Source: Phenylobacterium sp.
GTDB taxonomy: Bacteria > Pseudomonadota > Alphaproteobacteria > Caulobacterales > Caulobacteraceae
Length of the DNA stretch: 64,000 nt
Direction of reading: 5' to 3'
Assembly (NCBI RefSeq): GCF_022402485.1
Contig: NZ_JAKRSA010000023.1
Coordinates: 124,001 to 188,000, forward strand
Part shown: positions 33,873 through 44,251 of the stretch, one piece after another
Layout of the letters: each line of letters starts with the position of its first letter
Position numbering within the stretch: the stretch's first letter is position 1
Notes under the pieces: model-generated
Told to the model about the DNA's origin: nothing
The model's input: the letters and a program-made list of their open reading frames with translations, nothing else
Database searches by the model: none
Position numbers and translations under genes: made by a program

Positions 33873-34808
33873 GTGTCAGCAGAATCGATCAATCCCGTCT
33901 CATTTGACGCCTATGAGTCCGACTTTGAGGGGTTCGCCCAGGCCCTGGGGGACTCTTTCACGCGCTATGGATTCGCCGTGATCGCCGATCACCCCCTGGC
34001 CCAGGACCGGATCGAGGGGGCGCTGGCCGCCACCAAGGCGTTCTTCGCCCTGCCGGAGGCCACCAAGGGTGCCTATGTGGCCGGCCAAGGGGGGCAAAGG
34101 GGCTACACCCCGTTTGGCGTTGAGACCGCCAAGGGGGAAACCCACCACGATCTGAAGGAGTTTTGGCACATGGGCCGGGATCTGCCCCCGGGCCATCCTT
34201 ACGGGGCTGTGATGCCGCCCAATGTGTGGCCCGCCGAGGTTCCGGCGTTCCAGAACGAGGTCACCTGGCTCTACGGCGCCCTCGACACCATGGGTTTGAA
34301 GGTCCTGGAGGCTCTGGCGGTCTATCTGGGGCTGGACCGGTCGTTCTTCACCCCCACCGTCGACCAGGGCAATTCCGTGCTCCGGCTGCTCCACTACCCG
34401 CCAACTGCAGGAGAGGGCCCCCACATCCGGGCCGCAGCCCATGAAGATATCAACGTCATCACCCTGCTGCTGGGGGCCGAAGAGGCCGGGCTTGAGGTGC
34501 TGCGTCGGGATGGCAGCTGGCTGGCCATCAACCCGCCGGCCGGCTCCCTGGTCTGCAACATCGGCGACATGCTGCAGCGGCTGACGAACCACCGCCTGCC
34601 GTCCACCACGCATCGGGTGGTCAACCCAACGCCAGAGCGGCGTGGCGTCGCCCGCTATTCGACGCCCTTCTTCCTGCACTTCAATCCGGACTATGAGATC
34701 CGCACCCTGCCCAGCTGTGTCGATGCGACCCAACCTGATCGCTACCCTGAACCGATCACAGCTGACGGCTATCTCCAGCAGCGCCTGCGCGAGATAAAAC
34801 TGCTTTAG
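33873..34808 (+). CDS. 2-oxoglutarate/Fe(II)-dependent oxygenase, isopenicillin-N-synthase-like
   Basis: 311-residue non-haem iron oxygenase. A DIOX_N segment (about 5-110) is followed by the 2OG-FeII domain with iron ligands His-x-Asp in Ala-Ala-His-Glu-Asp-Ile-Asn, the distal His in Thr-Thr-His-Arg-Val-Val-Asn and the 2OG-binding Arg in Ala-Arg-Tyr-Ser. The substrate is unknown. I choose the GTG at 33873 because the family usually starts just before this point, and the 33774-33872 stretch carries the divergent EcfG promoter and is AT-richer. An ATG at 33774 or 33780 would add 31-33 unconserved residues. It ends 85 bases before the hybrid kinase gene. Confidence 0.8.
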   Translation: MSAESINPVSFDAYESDFEGFAQALGDSFTRYGFAVIADHPLAQDRIEGALAATKAFFALPEATKGAYVAGQGGQRGYTPFGVETAKGETHHDLKEFWHMGRDLPPGHPYGAVMPPNVWPAEVPAFQNEVTWLYGALDTMGLKVLEALAVYLGLDRSFFTPTVDQGNSVLRLLHYPPTAGEGPHIRAAAHEDINVITLLLGAEEAGLEVLRRDGSWLAINPPAGSLVCNIGDMLQRLTNHRLPSTTHRVVNPTPERRGVARYSTPFFLHFNPDYEIRTLPSCVDATQPDRYPEPITADGYLQQRLREIKLL

Positions 34809-34893
34809 CCGAACGGTGATTTTTGTAGGGCGCCAAAATTTAACTTAACCTGGGCGAGTCTTCCCTTCCACCAGAGGGCAGACGCTTAGGGTC

Positions 34894-37371
34894 ATGGTCG
34901 ACTTCCCAGCCGCCATCGAGGCAGGTGTTCATCGTATGGCGGCGATGGGGGCCCTGGACCTCCTAGCCCTGAAAGCCCCCTTTGAGCGGATCGCCCGGCT
35001 CACCCGGGCCCTGGTGAACGGCGGTCTGGGTGACGTGATCCTCATCAACGGCGACCTCACCTGGCACGCCAGCGCCGATGACGGCTTTTCCAGGCGCATC
35101 CCGACGGGTCAGTCGTTCGCCGCCCAGGTCGCCCAAAGCCAGGACGTTCAGTGGGTCTGCGATGTCCGGGAAGACCCCCGCTTCCTCGATCATCCCTATG
35201 TGGTGGCTGATCCGCATGTGCGGTTCTTTGCTGGCGCACCGATCACCCTTCAGGATGGCTCAGTTCTGGGTGCTGTGGTGGTTGCCGGCCCAGAGGTTCG
35301 AGCGTTCGACGCTGATCTGGCAGACTGTCTGAGGGACCTTGCGGCCATGGCAGCCGGCGAGTGCGGTCGCCGCCAGGCACTCAACGACCTCGCCCAGGCC
35401 CACCTGCAGACTCAGGCTGCCCGTACCCTCATGGCGGCCTTTGTGGAAACCGCCCCGGTGGCCATCTGCCTGACTGATGCCGACATGCGGATCATCCAGG
35501 CCAGCCCCAGGTGGCGCAGCGATCGGGGCGTGAGCGAGCCCCAGGGCAAGATTCTCTATGACGTGCACCCGCGGACGGTGCAGTGGCGCGAGGTCTATAA
35601 CCACTGCCTGCAGGGCCATACGACCCACCATGAGCAGGTGGCGGTGACAAACCTCGACGGTGAGCAACGCTGGCTGCGGGTGGAGATCACCCCCTGGCGG
35701 GACGGCTTGGGCGCCGTCGGCGGCCTGTTGATCATGTCGGTGGACATCACCGACTCGGTCCGCGCACTGGAAGAGGCCCGCCGTTCAGAAGACCGACTCA
35801 AGTTCGCCCTGGAAATCGGCGACCTGCAGATGTGGGAGATGGACTACGGGCGCAGTGTCCTGACGGCGGCCGGCGCCCAGGGCTTGCACAAGGGCGCGAC
35901 CTTTAAGGACGTAGAGCTTGGCATCTGGAAGGCGGTGCATGAGAGCGACCGCCCTCGCTTGATGGCCGCCTGGGACCGCCATCTGCGACACGATGAGCCA
36001 TTCCATGAGACCTATCGGCTGGTGCCGCCCGATGGTGGCCAGTCCCGTTGGGCCAGTTCGGCGGCCCGGGCCTTCAAGGATGAGTCGGGCCAGATCGCGC
36101 GGGTTGTGGGCGTCATTCGAGACATCGACAGTCAGAAGCATAACGAGTTCGAGCTGCTGAAGGCCAAGGAGGCCGCCGAGGCCGCCAACCGCGCCAAGAG
36201 CGAATTCCTGGCCAATATGAGTCATGAGATCAGGACACCTCTGAACGGTGTCATGGGGGTGGCCGGGGCCCTGGCCCGCACCGACCTGACCGACCGTCAG
36301 GCCGAGATGGTGGGCCTGATCGAGACCTCGGCCCAGACCCTGGAGGCGCTGCTTTCAGACATACTGGACCTGGCCCGGATTGAAGCGGGTCGCCTGGAAC
36401 TTCGACCCGAGCCCTTTGATCTGAGCGCCTCGGTGGCGGCTTGCGCAGCCCTGTTCCGACCTAGCGCCGAAGCCAAGGGTCTAGGCTTTCAGGTCAGAAT
36501 TCACCCAGACGCCCTAGGCACCTACCAGGGCGACGCCGCAAGGCTGCGCCAGATCCTGGCCAATCTGCTGGGCAACGCCGTCAAGTTCACCAGCCAGGGC
36601 AAGGTTTGCCTGGACGTGATGGGCGCGCGCGATGAGACGCGTTCGCGGCTGATCTTCAAGGTGTCTGACACAGGCATTGGCTTTGACGAAGAGACCCGCC
36701 AGCGCTTGTTCAGCCGCTTTGAACAGGCCGACGGCTCCATTACCCGACGGTTCGGGGGCACGGGCCTGGGTCTGGCCATCTCCCGCTCCCTGGCCGAAGC
36801 CATGGGCGGCAGGCTCTCGGCAGAGTCACGTCACGGTGAGGGCTCGGACTTCATCCTCGAACTCGACCTGCCCCGCAGCAGCGGGGCGGTAGAGGTTTGG
36901 CAAGTTGAGGCCGAGACGACCGAACACCTTTCCCCACTCACCGGCATGAAGGTGCTGCTGGCCGAGGATCATCCCACCAACCGTCGTGTGGTTGAACTGA
37001 TCCTGGGGGCGGCCGGCGTTGCGCTGACCTGCGTCGAGGACGGCGCCCAGGCCGTGTCAGCCTGGGAGACCGGAGCCTTTGACCTGGTGTTGATGGATAT
37101 GCAGATGCCCGTCATGGACGGCCTGACTGCCATTGGAGAAATCCGGCGGCGTGAGCAGGCCAGCGACTTGCGCCGTACGCCGATCTACACGCTGACGGCA
37201 AACGCCATGCCCGAACACGGGCTGGCCTCTGCCGTCGCTGGCGCTGATGGTCATGTGACTAAGCCGGTTACCGCCGAGCGCCTGCTGTCTGCGGTAGAGG
37301 ACGTCTGGGCTGCGGCTCAGACCACGGCGACCTCTGTCAAACCCGCCCTGAAGTCCACCGGGGCCCGCTGA
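34894..37371 (+). CDS. Hybrid sensor histidine kinase/response regulator (GAF-PAS-PAS-HisKA-HATPase-REC)
   Basis: 825-residue soluble kinase. Domains in order: GAF (about 20-165), PAS (about 180-300), PAS (about 305-420), HisKA with His444 in Asn-Met-Ser-His-Glu-Ile-Arg-Thr-Pro-Leu-Asn-Gly, HATPase (about 550-665 with Gly-Thr-Gly-Leu-Gly-Leu-Ala-Ile-Ser), and a C-terminal receiver with Asp735 in Leu-Met-Asp-Met-Gln-Met-Pro-Val-Met-Asp-Gly. No membrane segment is seen, so it senses a cytoplasmic signal. No separate phosphotransfer or output gene is adjacent, so the partner is unknown. TTAAC-rich sequence and a GAGTC site lie just upstream of its start, at 34847-34860. Confidence 0.9.
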   Translation: MVDFPAAIEAGVHRMAAMGALDLLALKAPFERIARLTRALVNGGLGDVILINGDLTWHASADDGFSRRIPTGQSFAAQVAQSQDVQWVCDVREDPRFLDHPYVVADPHVRFFAGAPITLQDGSVLGAVVVAGPEVRAFDADLADCLRDLAAMAAGECGRRQALNDLAQAHLQTQAARTLMAAFVETAPVAICLTDADMRIIQASPRWRSDRGVSEPQGKILYDVHPRTVQWREVYNHCLQGHTTHHEQVAVTNLDGEQRWLRVEITPWRDGLGAVGGLLIMSVDITDSVRALEEARRSEDRLKFALEIGDLQMWEMDYGRSVLTAAGAQGLHKGATFKDVELGIWKAVHESDRPRLMAAWDRHLRHDEPFHETYRLVPPDGGQSRWASSAARAFKDESGQIARVVGVIRDIDSQKHNEFELLKAKEAAEAANRAKSEFLANMSHEIRTPLNGVMGVAGALARTDLTDRQAEMVGLIETSAQTLEALLSDILDLARIEAGRLELRPEPFDLSASVAACAALFRPSAEAKGLGFQVRIHPDALGTYQGDAARLRQILANLLGNAVKFTSQGKVCLDVMGARDETRSRLIFKVSDTGIGFDEETRQRLFSRFEQADGSITRRFGGTGLGLAISRSLAEAMGGRLSAESRHGEGSDFILELDLPRSSGAVEVWQVEAETTEHLSPLTGMKVLLAEDHPTNRRVVELILGAAGVALTCVEDGAQAVSAWETGAFDLVLMDMQMPVMDGLTAIGEIRRREQASDLRRTPIYTLTANAMPEHGLASAVAGADGHVTKPVTAERLLSAVEDVWAAAQTTATSVKPALKSTGAR

Positions 37372-37390
37372 TCTGCGGCTTGCCGCAGGT

Positions 37391-37416
37391 CTGGGGTGAC
37401 CGATCGGCCACCCCAG
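37391..37416. terminator. Hairpin between convergent kinase and TadG-like genes
   Basis: An 8-bp CTGGGGTG / CACCCCAG stem (37391-37398 with 37409-37416) between two convergent stop codons. No T-run follows it, so termination strength is uncertain. Confidence 0.4.
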
Positions 37417-37433
37417 TCCCGCAGGCCTTCGCA

Positions 37434-38954
37434 CTATTTGGTCAGTCTCAGGTTGTCGATCGAGCCAGCGATGGCGTCGAAGGCTGCACCCAGTTGTGAG
37501 ACGTTCTGCACGTCATAAAATTTGTCAGGATCTGTGGCGCAGTTTCTCAGCAAACTGCTGGATCCTGTCTTGACCTCAACGCGCACCGTGTAGAGAACAA
37601 TTTCCTTATCTTTGATGTTCTCACAAAGAAGCGAGAGACGATCATTCATAACATTTCTGCGTGCCGTACCATTGCCCGAGGTAATTCCCAGCAAGCCCTG
37701 CCAGATATAACCCAAACCACTGTAATACGACATGTTATGATTGCTTAGGGCGTTATCAACGTTATCACCATCAGTCATCAAGATGATGATCTTGCGGTGA
37801 TTTTTCGTTCCATACGCAACGCCGTTAGCAAGAGGCGCATTCGGTGATATCGTGTGCCAGCCCCAGACCAATCCCATAGCAATGTTAGTTGTTCCATTTG
37901 CATTCATCGAGTCGATAGCGCTCTTCAGATTGCTCATGTTGGTCGTGAGCGGCATGATCGGTTCAAGATTACAGCCATTGTTTGGCCCGCCACCATTGGG
38001 CGTCGCGTTGTTGTACTTGGCGACATTGCCCTGGCGTACCCAGGCATTTCCTGAAACACCATCGTTCAAATAATTGTTCGGATTCCAGGTATTGTCAGGC
38101 TCGTCTGGCGCAAAATAAGGCACAAAGAAGCTGTCGTTGTTCGCCGAGTATGGTGCCGTATCCTGGACGTCAAAGGGCTGGCGTCGACTTTCGACACACC
38201 CCCCCCAGACCTGATTGTTTTTCATCGACTTGAGGACGGCGAACCGGTCAGTATTGGCGGTGGTGAAGATATCGACACCAGCGGCATTGTGCCCGAGGGC
38301 TCGGCTATCGAGCCAGCTGGGGATGCCTGGGCCCGTGCGGGTGGTGGTGTTGTAGTTTGTAACGCTGACGTTCTCGGCGACGCGCACCGTGCTGGAAAAC
38401 GGCACCAGGGAAATCTGTATGGGGTCCTTGGCTGTGCTGCGCTTGCCCGCAGACTCCAGCTTGTCCACCAGATCTTTGGCCGCCGTCTTGAGCGTGCTGA
38501 GCTTGGTTCCACTCATGGAGCCGGTGTTGTCCAGCACCAGGGCGACTTCCAATCGGTCCATGGCCCGCAGGGCCTCGGCCCCGGCCTTGACATTGGCGTG
38601 CTGGAAGAAACCGGTGGCCACCGCCATGGGCTTCATTTCAGCCGAGGCCACCACCTTTGGGCCATCGAGCACAAAGCTTGAACTAACCAGGCTTGCGCCG
38701 GGATAGCTGGTCAGATTGGCCAGCAGCGCCCTTTGCCCAACCTCATTGATATCCTCCTGGGTCTGGGCCGAGGACCGGGCGGCAAACAGGGTCGCAGCGT
38801 CCAGGGCGTCCTGGAGCTTCTGGCGCTGGTTGGCCCCGATATAGACATCGAAGACCCCCAGGGTCAGCGGGGCCAGCAGAACCAGGGCCATGGCGAAAAT
38901 GATCGCGGCGGCACCGCTCTCATCGCGGGCGCCTGTTCTCAGACGGGCGATCAT
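37434..38954 (-). CDS. TadG-like pilus-assembly protein with von Willebrand A domain
   Basis: 506 residues. The N-terminus has the TadE/TadG pattern: a short charged segment (Asp-Glu-Ser-Gly-Ala-Ala-Ala-Ile-Ile-Phe-Ala) leading into one membrane helix (about 13-38). The VWA domain from about residue 140 carries the metal-binding motif Asp-Asn-Thr-Gly-Ser-Met-Ser and a later Leu-Met-Thr-Asp-Gly-Asp-Asn. Such proteins accompany Flp/Tad pili, but no other tad gene is in the window. The C-terminal two-thirds (about 37.5-38.3 kb) is visibly AT-richer than its neighbours. A GTG at 38978 with GGGG in front is an alternative start. Nothing else is seen between 38979 and the divergent start at 39164. 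Confidence 0.82.
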   Translation of the reverse strand: MIARLRTGARDESGAAAIIFAMALVLLAPLTLGVFDVYIGANQRQKLQDALDAATLFAARSSAQTQEDINEVGQRALLANLTSYPGASLVSSSFVLDGPKVVASAEMKPMAVATGFFQHANVKAGAEALRAMDRLEVALVLDNTGSMSGTKLSTLKTAAKDLVDKLESAGKRSTAKDPIQISLVPFSSTVRVAENVSVTNYNTTTRTGPGIPSWLDSRALGHNAAGVDIFTTANTDRFAVLKSMKNNQVWGGCVESRRQPFDVQDTAPYSANNDSFFVPYFAPDEPDNTWNPNNYLNDGVSGNAWVRQGNVAKYNNATPNGGGPNNGCNLEPIMPLTTNMSNLKSAIDSMNANGTTNIAMGLVWGWHTISPNAPLANGVAYGTKNHRKIIILMTDGDNVDNALSNHNMSYYSGLGYIWQGLLGITSGNGTARRNVMNDRLSLLCENIKDKEIVLYTVRVEVKTGSSSLLRNCATDPDKFYDVQNVSQLGAAFDAIAGSIDNLRLTK

Positions 38955-39163
38955 GCCCTTGAGGATAGAGGTTCGCACGTCTGCGCCCCGCTTGAAGTTC
39001 ACAATCAGACGGGGACTATGGCGGCTCAGGGTAAACGAACCGTCCGCAGAACAGGGTAAACAGAAGCCCAGGCGCGCGATGATAACCCGCATTGGATGAT
39101 TGACGGCGACGGGGGTCCGCCTTCCAGTCAATCTCGCTGCGCGGCCAGATCGGGATAAAGCTG

Positions 39164-42100
39164 ATGACGTCGAACGATGACACGCACGATCCCGCGGCCC
39201 CCGAGCCCACCTCACCTCAATCCGAGCCCCCCGAGGCGGCACCAGCCAAGGCACCCTGGTGGCGAGGGCTGCGCAGCCGACTGACCCAGGGTCGGACACC
39301 TGTCGTCCTGGCGGGCGTCCTGATCGTTGCGGCCTTTGGAGGCGGCTTCCTGACCGCCAAAGGGGTAGACGTCCTGCGGATCCCGCGGCTGGCGGTGTCA
39401 GGCGCGGATACTGCGCCTGAGGGCTGGTCCCTGTTTGGTCGCCCCCGGGGCGCGGACGCCCCGCGTCGTGGCGCGCCGGCCCCAGAGGGTTTCGCCGTCT
39501 GGCGCACGCGGGTGGATACCAGCACAGCCCAGCCCCGCGCCTGCATAGAGATGAGCCGCCCGCTCGATCCGCAGGTGGCCTATGCGGACTATGTCCTGGT
39601 TTCGCCCGATCTCGGCGAGACCCCTGCCATCGCCGTGGACGGGGCCGAACTCTGCGTGGCCGGCCTGGGCTTTACCGAGCGCCGGGTGACCCTGCTGAAG
39701 GGCCTGCCCGGGCGGGGCGGGGAGACCCTGCAGGCCAATGCCGACATCGACTTCACCTTTGGAGAAAAGCCGCCCTTCGTCGGGTTTGCCGGGGACGGGG
39801 TGATCCTGCCCCGGGAGGAGTCTGACGGGGTCGGGATCGAAACCGTCAATGTGACCCGCCTGGGCATCGAAGTCTGGCGGGTCGCGGATCGCAACCTTGT
39901 CCGCACCTCCATCAGCGCGCCCGAGCCGACCGCCGAAGGCGAATGGGCCTATGACTGGGGGTCCGACAGCCCTGACCAGGAGGGCCAAAAGGTCTGGAGC
40001 GGCGAGATCGACGTCACCAGTGAGGCCGGCCGACGGGCCACCACCGTCTTCCCCCTGGGGGCTGTCCTGCGGGAGATGAAGCCCGGCGGCTATGTGATCA
40101 AGGCTCGGGACGCCTCGGGGGGGCGAACCCTGACTGCGGGGGATGACTCCAATCCTCCGGCCCAGGCCCGTCGCTGGATCATCTTCACCGACATGGCCCT
40201 GAGCGCCTACACCGGCACAGAGGCGACCGATGTCGTGGTCCGCTCTCTGAAAAGCGCCCGTCCACAGTCCGGGATTCGGGTGGCCCTGGTGGCCGCCAAT
40301 GGCGAAGATCTCGCCGAAGCGCGTACCGATGGCCAGGGCCGCGCGCGCTTCGCCGCCGCCCTGACCCAGGGCGAGGGTGCCCTGCGGGCCAAGATGATCA
40401 TGGCCTATGGGCCACAGGGGGATCTTGCGCTCCTCGACCTCGACCGACCGCCGGCGGACCTGTCGCGGCTGGGGGTCGGGGGTCGGATCACCGAGACGGC
40501 CCCGAGCACCGCCGGGCGCACGGCGGCAGCTGTGGTGGACGCCTATGTCTATACCGATCGAGGGGTTTACAGGCCTGGCGAGACCGTCCACCTGAACGCA
40601 CTCCTGCGCGATCAAGAGGCTCGGGCAGTCAAGGGCCGCAAGGGTGCCATCGTCGTGCGCCGACCGTCTGGGGTCGAGTTCAAGCGCCTTGCCTTTGACG
40701 GCGCGCCGTTGGGCTCAGTCGCCGCCGACATCGCCTTGCCGCGCAGCGCGCCCCGGGGGCGCTGGCGGGTCAGTCTGGAGATCGAGGGCCTGGAGCGCCC
40801 GGCCGGGGAGATCACCTTCGCCGTCGAGGATTTTGCCCCACAACGGCTGGCGGTGACCCTGACTGGCCAGGAAGCCAGCCCCGTTGCGGCTGGGCAGAGC
40901 CGCAATCTCGATATCAACGCACGCTTCCTCTACGGGGCGCCGGGTTCGGGCCTGCAGGCCGAGGGCGAGGCGCGGCTGCGCGTCGACAACGACCCCTTCC
41001 CCGCCTTCGAAGGCTATCAATGGGGCGACCAGCGGACGCCGTTCCAGGAAGCCTTCGTCGATCTGGGCCGGACGGTCACCGACGGGGAGGGCCGGGCGAT
41101 CATCACCCTGCCGCCCCAGGCTGCCGACAGCGCCCAGCCCCTGGTAGCGGCCACCACGGTCAGCGTCTTCGAGCCTGGGGGCCGACCGGTGCGGGAGTCC
41201 CTGGATCTGAAGATCCGCCCCCGCGCAACCTATCTCGGGGTCAAGGTCAGCCAGGCCGATGGCGCCCGGGGGGGCGATCCCACGGTCAGCCTCGACCTGA
41301 TCGCCGTTGATCGTGCCGGACGACGGGTGGCCGCCCCGGGCGTCACCTGGCGGCTGGTTTCAGAGAACTGGGACTATGACTGGTTCCAGCAGGACGGCCG
41401 CTGGCAATGGCGGCGCACCAGCCGAGACGCCCTGGTGGCCCAGGGCGAAATTAATCTCGCCGCCGCAGACCCCGCCCGCCTGAGCCGGCGGCTCGGCTGG
41501 GGCGACTATCGCATTGAACTGACCGGGCCGGACGGCGCAGCCAGCGTGATCCGCTTCACCTCCGGCTGGGGGGCGCCCGCCGAAGACGCCGAGGCCCCCG
41601 ACATCGTCCGGGTCAGCGCCGGCGACAAGGCCTATGCCCAGGGCGACACGGTGGAGATCACCCTGAAACCGCCCTACGCCGGCGAGGTCCAGGTGGCCGT
41701 GGCCACCGATCGGGTGCTCGATTTCCGCACCCTGACCGTCGGTGAAAACGGCGCCACGGTGCGCTTCCAGAGTGACGCCAGCTGGGGGGGCGGGGCCTAC
41801 GTAATGGTCACCGTCGTCCAGCCCCGGGACCCGGTGCGGACCCCCAAGCCCAGGCGGGCCCTCGGTCTTGTCTATGTTCCCCTCGATCCCAAGGGCCGCA
41901 AGCTGGAAGTGGATCTGGGCACGCCCGAAAAGGCCGGGGCCAGAGAGGCCCTGTCCGTGCCGATCACCGTCAAGGGCGCAGGCCTGGGACAGCGGGTCCG
42001 GGTGACCCTGGCGGCCGTGGACGAGGGCATATTGCGCCTGACCCGATACGACAGCCCTGATCCCGCCAAGTGGTACTTCGGCAAGCGCGCCCTGGGCGTG

Positions 42101-44251
42101 GACTACAGAGACGACTATGGCCGCCTGCTGGATCCCAATCTGGGGGCACCGGCCAATGTGAACTTCGGGGGCGACGAGATTGGCGGTGAGGGTCTGACCG
42201 TCACCCCGATCAAGACGGTCGCCCTGTGGTCTGGGGTGGTCGAAACCGGGCGGGACGGCAAGGCGACCATCCAGTTGCCGGCGCCCGACTTCAACGGCGA
42301 GCTGAGACTGATGGCGGTGGCCTGGACCGACGACGCCGTCGGCTCGGCCTCCAAGCCCCTGTTGGTGCGCGAGCCGGTGGTGGCGGAGCTGGCCCTGCCC
42401 CGCTTCCTCGCGCCAGGGGACAAGGCCTTCGCCACCCTTGAACTGCACAATATCGAGGGACGCGCCGGGGAATACATCGCCCAGCTCACCGGAGAGGGCG
42501 GCCTCCTTGCCCCCTTCCGCAAGGCCTATGAGCTGGTTGTGGGCCAGCGTCTGGCCGAGCGGGTTCCCCTGGACGCCCCACGGACGGCGGGCATCGGCAA
42601 GGTCAGTCTGACCGTCACCGGGCCAGGGTTCACCAGCACGCGGGACTATCCGCTCCAGACCCGCCTGGGCTGGAGCCGGGTAACCCGGACCACCGTGGCC
42701 CTGCAACAGCCGGGTAGCGCCTACACCCCTGCGCCAGACCTGCTGGCCGGGCTGGCGGCCGGCGATGCGACCCTGCAGGTCAGCTATTCACCGTTCCGGG
42801 GCTTTGACCCCGGGCCGATCGCGGTGTCCCTGCTGCGCTATCCCTATGGCTGCACCGAACAGCTGGTGTCGGCGGCCTATCCCCTGCTTTACGCGGCCAA
42901 TGTCTCCCAAGACCCCAAGGCCAGGCGCTCCAGTCTGGCCCTGAACCAGGCGGTCAGCCGCCTGTTGGACCGCCAGACCCTGGACGGTGCCTTTGGCATG
43001 TGGCGGGTCGGGGATGGGGAGGCTGACGCCTGGCTCGGTGCCTACGCCACCGACTTCCTGGTGGAAGCCCAGAAAGCCGGGGCCCCGGTCCCGGCGGCCG
43101 CCCTGGAGCGGGCCCTAGGCGCCATGCGGCACATCTCCCGCCCCGAGGGCTGGGCCAATATCTCCTACCGACTGGAGTATCCCAGCTGGTGGGCGGGCTC
43201 GCCTGAAGCCTCAGAGACCGCCACGGCGACCATGCGTCGACGGGCCTCGGCCTATGCTCTCTATGTCCTGGCCAAGGGGGGACGGGGCGATCTGGGCCGG
43301 CTGCGGTGGTGGCACGATGTGCAGATGAAGACCGAGGCCTCGCCCCTGGCCAAGGCGCATGTGGGCGCGGGTCTGGCCCTGATGGGGGACAAGGCCCGGG
43401 CGCGCTCGGCCTTCCGTCAGGCGGTCCGGTCGCTCAACTATCGCGAGGAGAGCGACTGGTACCAGAGCCCCTTACGGGACCTGGCGGCGGTGATCGCCCT
43501 GGCCTATGAGGCCGGCGAAACCGACATCGCCCGGGAGCTGCAGGGGCGGTTGGAGAACGCCGTCGAAGACCCCGAGGCCCTCAACACCCAGGAACAGGCG
43601 CGGCTGCTGCAAGCCGCCAACGCCATGATGGCCGCAGCCGGTCCCCTGAAGATCGAGGGCGCGGGGGCCATTCCCCTGGCGGCGGTCGCCGGCGGACCCC
43701 GCTGGGCGGTGGGCAAGCTGGCGGAGTCCCGCTTTGTCAATGCAGGTGCCGGCGCCGTCTGGCGGACGGTCACGGTGTCCGGGGCTCCTGTCGCGGCCCC
43801 GGCAGCGGCCAGCAACGGCCTCACCCTCCAGAAGCGCCTATTGAGCTTCACCGGCGGACCCGTCGACCCCGCCAGTCTGACTCAGGGCGACCGGGTGATC
43901 GTGGTGGTCTCTGGCCGCGCCCAACAGGCCAGGTCCATGGCCTTGGTGATCGATGATCCCCTGCCGGCGGGCTTCGAGATCGAGACCGTGCTCGGGCCCG
44001 ACGACGCCCAGAGCGGACCATTCCGCTTCCTCGGGCAACTTTCGTCGGCCGATGTGCAGGAAGCCAGGGATGATCGCTATGTGGCAGCCATGGATCTGCC
44101 CGGTCGGGAAGACTTCGCCTTCGCCTATGTGGCGCGGGCGGTGACCCCCGGGGACTTCCTGCTGCCGGGGGCGGAGGCCAGGGACATGTATCGCCCGGCG
44201 GTCAACGCCCGCACCAGCGTTGGCCGTACGGTGGTCGCGCCCGGCCAGTGA
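39164..44251 (+). CDS. Bacterial alpha-2-macroglobulin (YfhM-like)
   Basis: 1695-residue periplasmic protease-trapping protein anchored by one N-terminal membrane helix (about residues 47-66). MG and bait-region domains fill the middle, and the alpha-2-macroglobulin domain begins near residue 1000. The thioester motif Gly-Cys-Thr-Glu-Gln (Cys1230 to Gln1233) is intact, so it should covalently trap attacking proteases. There is no lipobox, unlike E. coli YfhM; the anchor is a transmembrane helix. The gene is fused in one operon with pbpC by a four-base GTGA overlap, the usual partnership in which both are thought to protect and repair the envelope. Confidence 0.94.
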   Translation: MTSNDDTHDPAAPEPTSPQSEPPEAAPAKAPWWRGLRSRLTQGRTPVVLAGVLIVAAFGGGFLTAKGVDVLRIPRLAVSGADTAPEGWSLFGRPRGADAPRRGAPAPEGFAVWRTRVDTSTAQPRACIEMSRPLDPQVAYADYVLVSPDLGETPAIAVDGAELCVAGLGFTERRVTLLKGLPGRGGETLQANADIDFTFGEKPPFVGFAGDGVILPREESDGVGIETVNVTRLGIEVWRVADRNLVRTSISAPEPTAEGEWAYDWGSDSPDQEGQKVWSGEIDVTSEAGRRATTVFPLGAVLREMKPGGYVIKARDASGGRTLTAGDDSNPPAQARRWIIFTDMALSAYTGTEATDVVVRSLKSARPQSGIRVALVAANGEDLAEARTDGQGRARFAAALTQGEGALRAKMIMAYGPQGDLALLDLDRPPADLSRLGVGGRITETAPSTAGRTAAAVVDAYVYTDRGVYRPGETVHLNALLRDQEARAVKGRKGAIVVRRPSGVEFKRLAFDGAPLGSVAADIALPRSAPRGRWRVSLEIEGLERPAGEITFAVEDFAPQRLAVTLTGQEASPVAAGQSRNLDINARFLYGAPGSGLQAEGEARLRVDNDPFPAFEGYQWGDQRTPFQEAFVDLGRTVTDGEGRAIITLPPQAADSAQPLVAATTVSVFEPGGRPVRESLDLKIRPRATYLGVKVSQADGARGGDPTVSLDLIAVDRAGRRVAAPGVTWRLVSENWDYDWFQQDGRWQWRRTSRDALVAQGEINLAAADPARLSRRLGWGDYRIELTGPDGAASVIRFTSGWGAPAEDAEAPDIVRVSAGDKAYAQGDTVEITLKPPYAGEVQVAVATDRVLDFRTLTVGENGATVRFQSDASWGGGAYVMVTVVQPRDPVRTPKPRRALGLVYVPLDPKGRKLEVDLGTPEKAGAREALSVPITVKGAGLGQRVRVTLAAVDEGILRLTRYDSPDPAKWYFGKRALGVDYRDDYGRLLDPNLGAPANVNFGGDEIGGEGLTVTPIKTVALWSGVVETGRDGKATIQLPAPDFNGELRLMAVAWTDDAVGSASKPLLVREPVVAELALPRFLAPGDKAFATLELHNIEGRAGEYIAQLTGEGGLLAPFRKAYELVVGQRLAERVPLDAPRTAGIGKVSLTVTGPGFTSTRDYPLQTRLGWSRVTRTTVALQQPGSAYTPAPDLLAGLAAGDATLQVSYSPFRGFDPGPIAVSLLRYPYGCTEQLVSAAYPLLYAANVSQDPKARRSSLALNQAVSRLLDRQTLDGAFGMWRVGDGEADAWLGAYATDFLVEAQKAGAPVPAAALERALGAMRHISRPEGWANISYRLEYPSWWAGSPEASETATATMRRRASAYALYVLAKGGRGDLGRLRWWHDVQMKTEASPLAKAHVGAGLALMGDKARARSAFRQAVRSLNYREESDWYQSPLRDLAAVIALAYEAGETDIARELQGRLENAVEDPEALNTQEQARLLQAANAMMAAAGPLKIEGAGAIPLAAVAGGPRWAVGKLAESRFVNAGAGAVWRTVTVSGAPVAAPAAASNGLTLQKRLLSFTGGPVDPASLTQGDRVIVVVSGRAQQARSMALVIDDPLPAGFEIETVLGPDDAQSGPFRFLGQLSSADVQEARDDRYVAAMDLPGREDFAFAYVARAVTPGDFLLPGAEARDMYRPAVNARTSVGRTVVAPGQ

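Noticed and set aside
34847..34860. TTTAACTTAACC as a CtrA site before the hybrid kinase
   Set aside because: The two TTAA halves are one base apart rather than seven, so it does not fit the full-site consensus.
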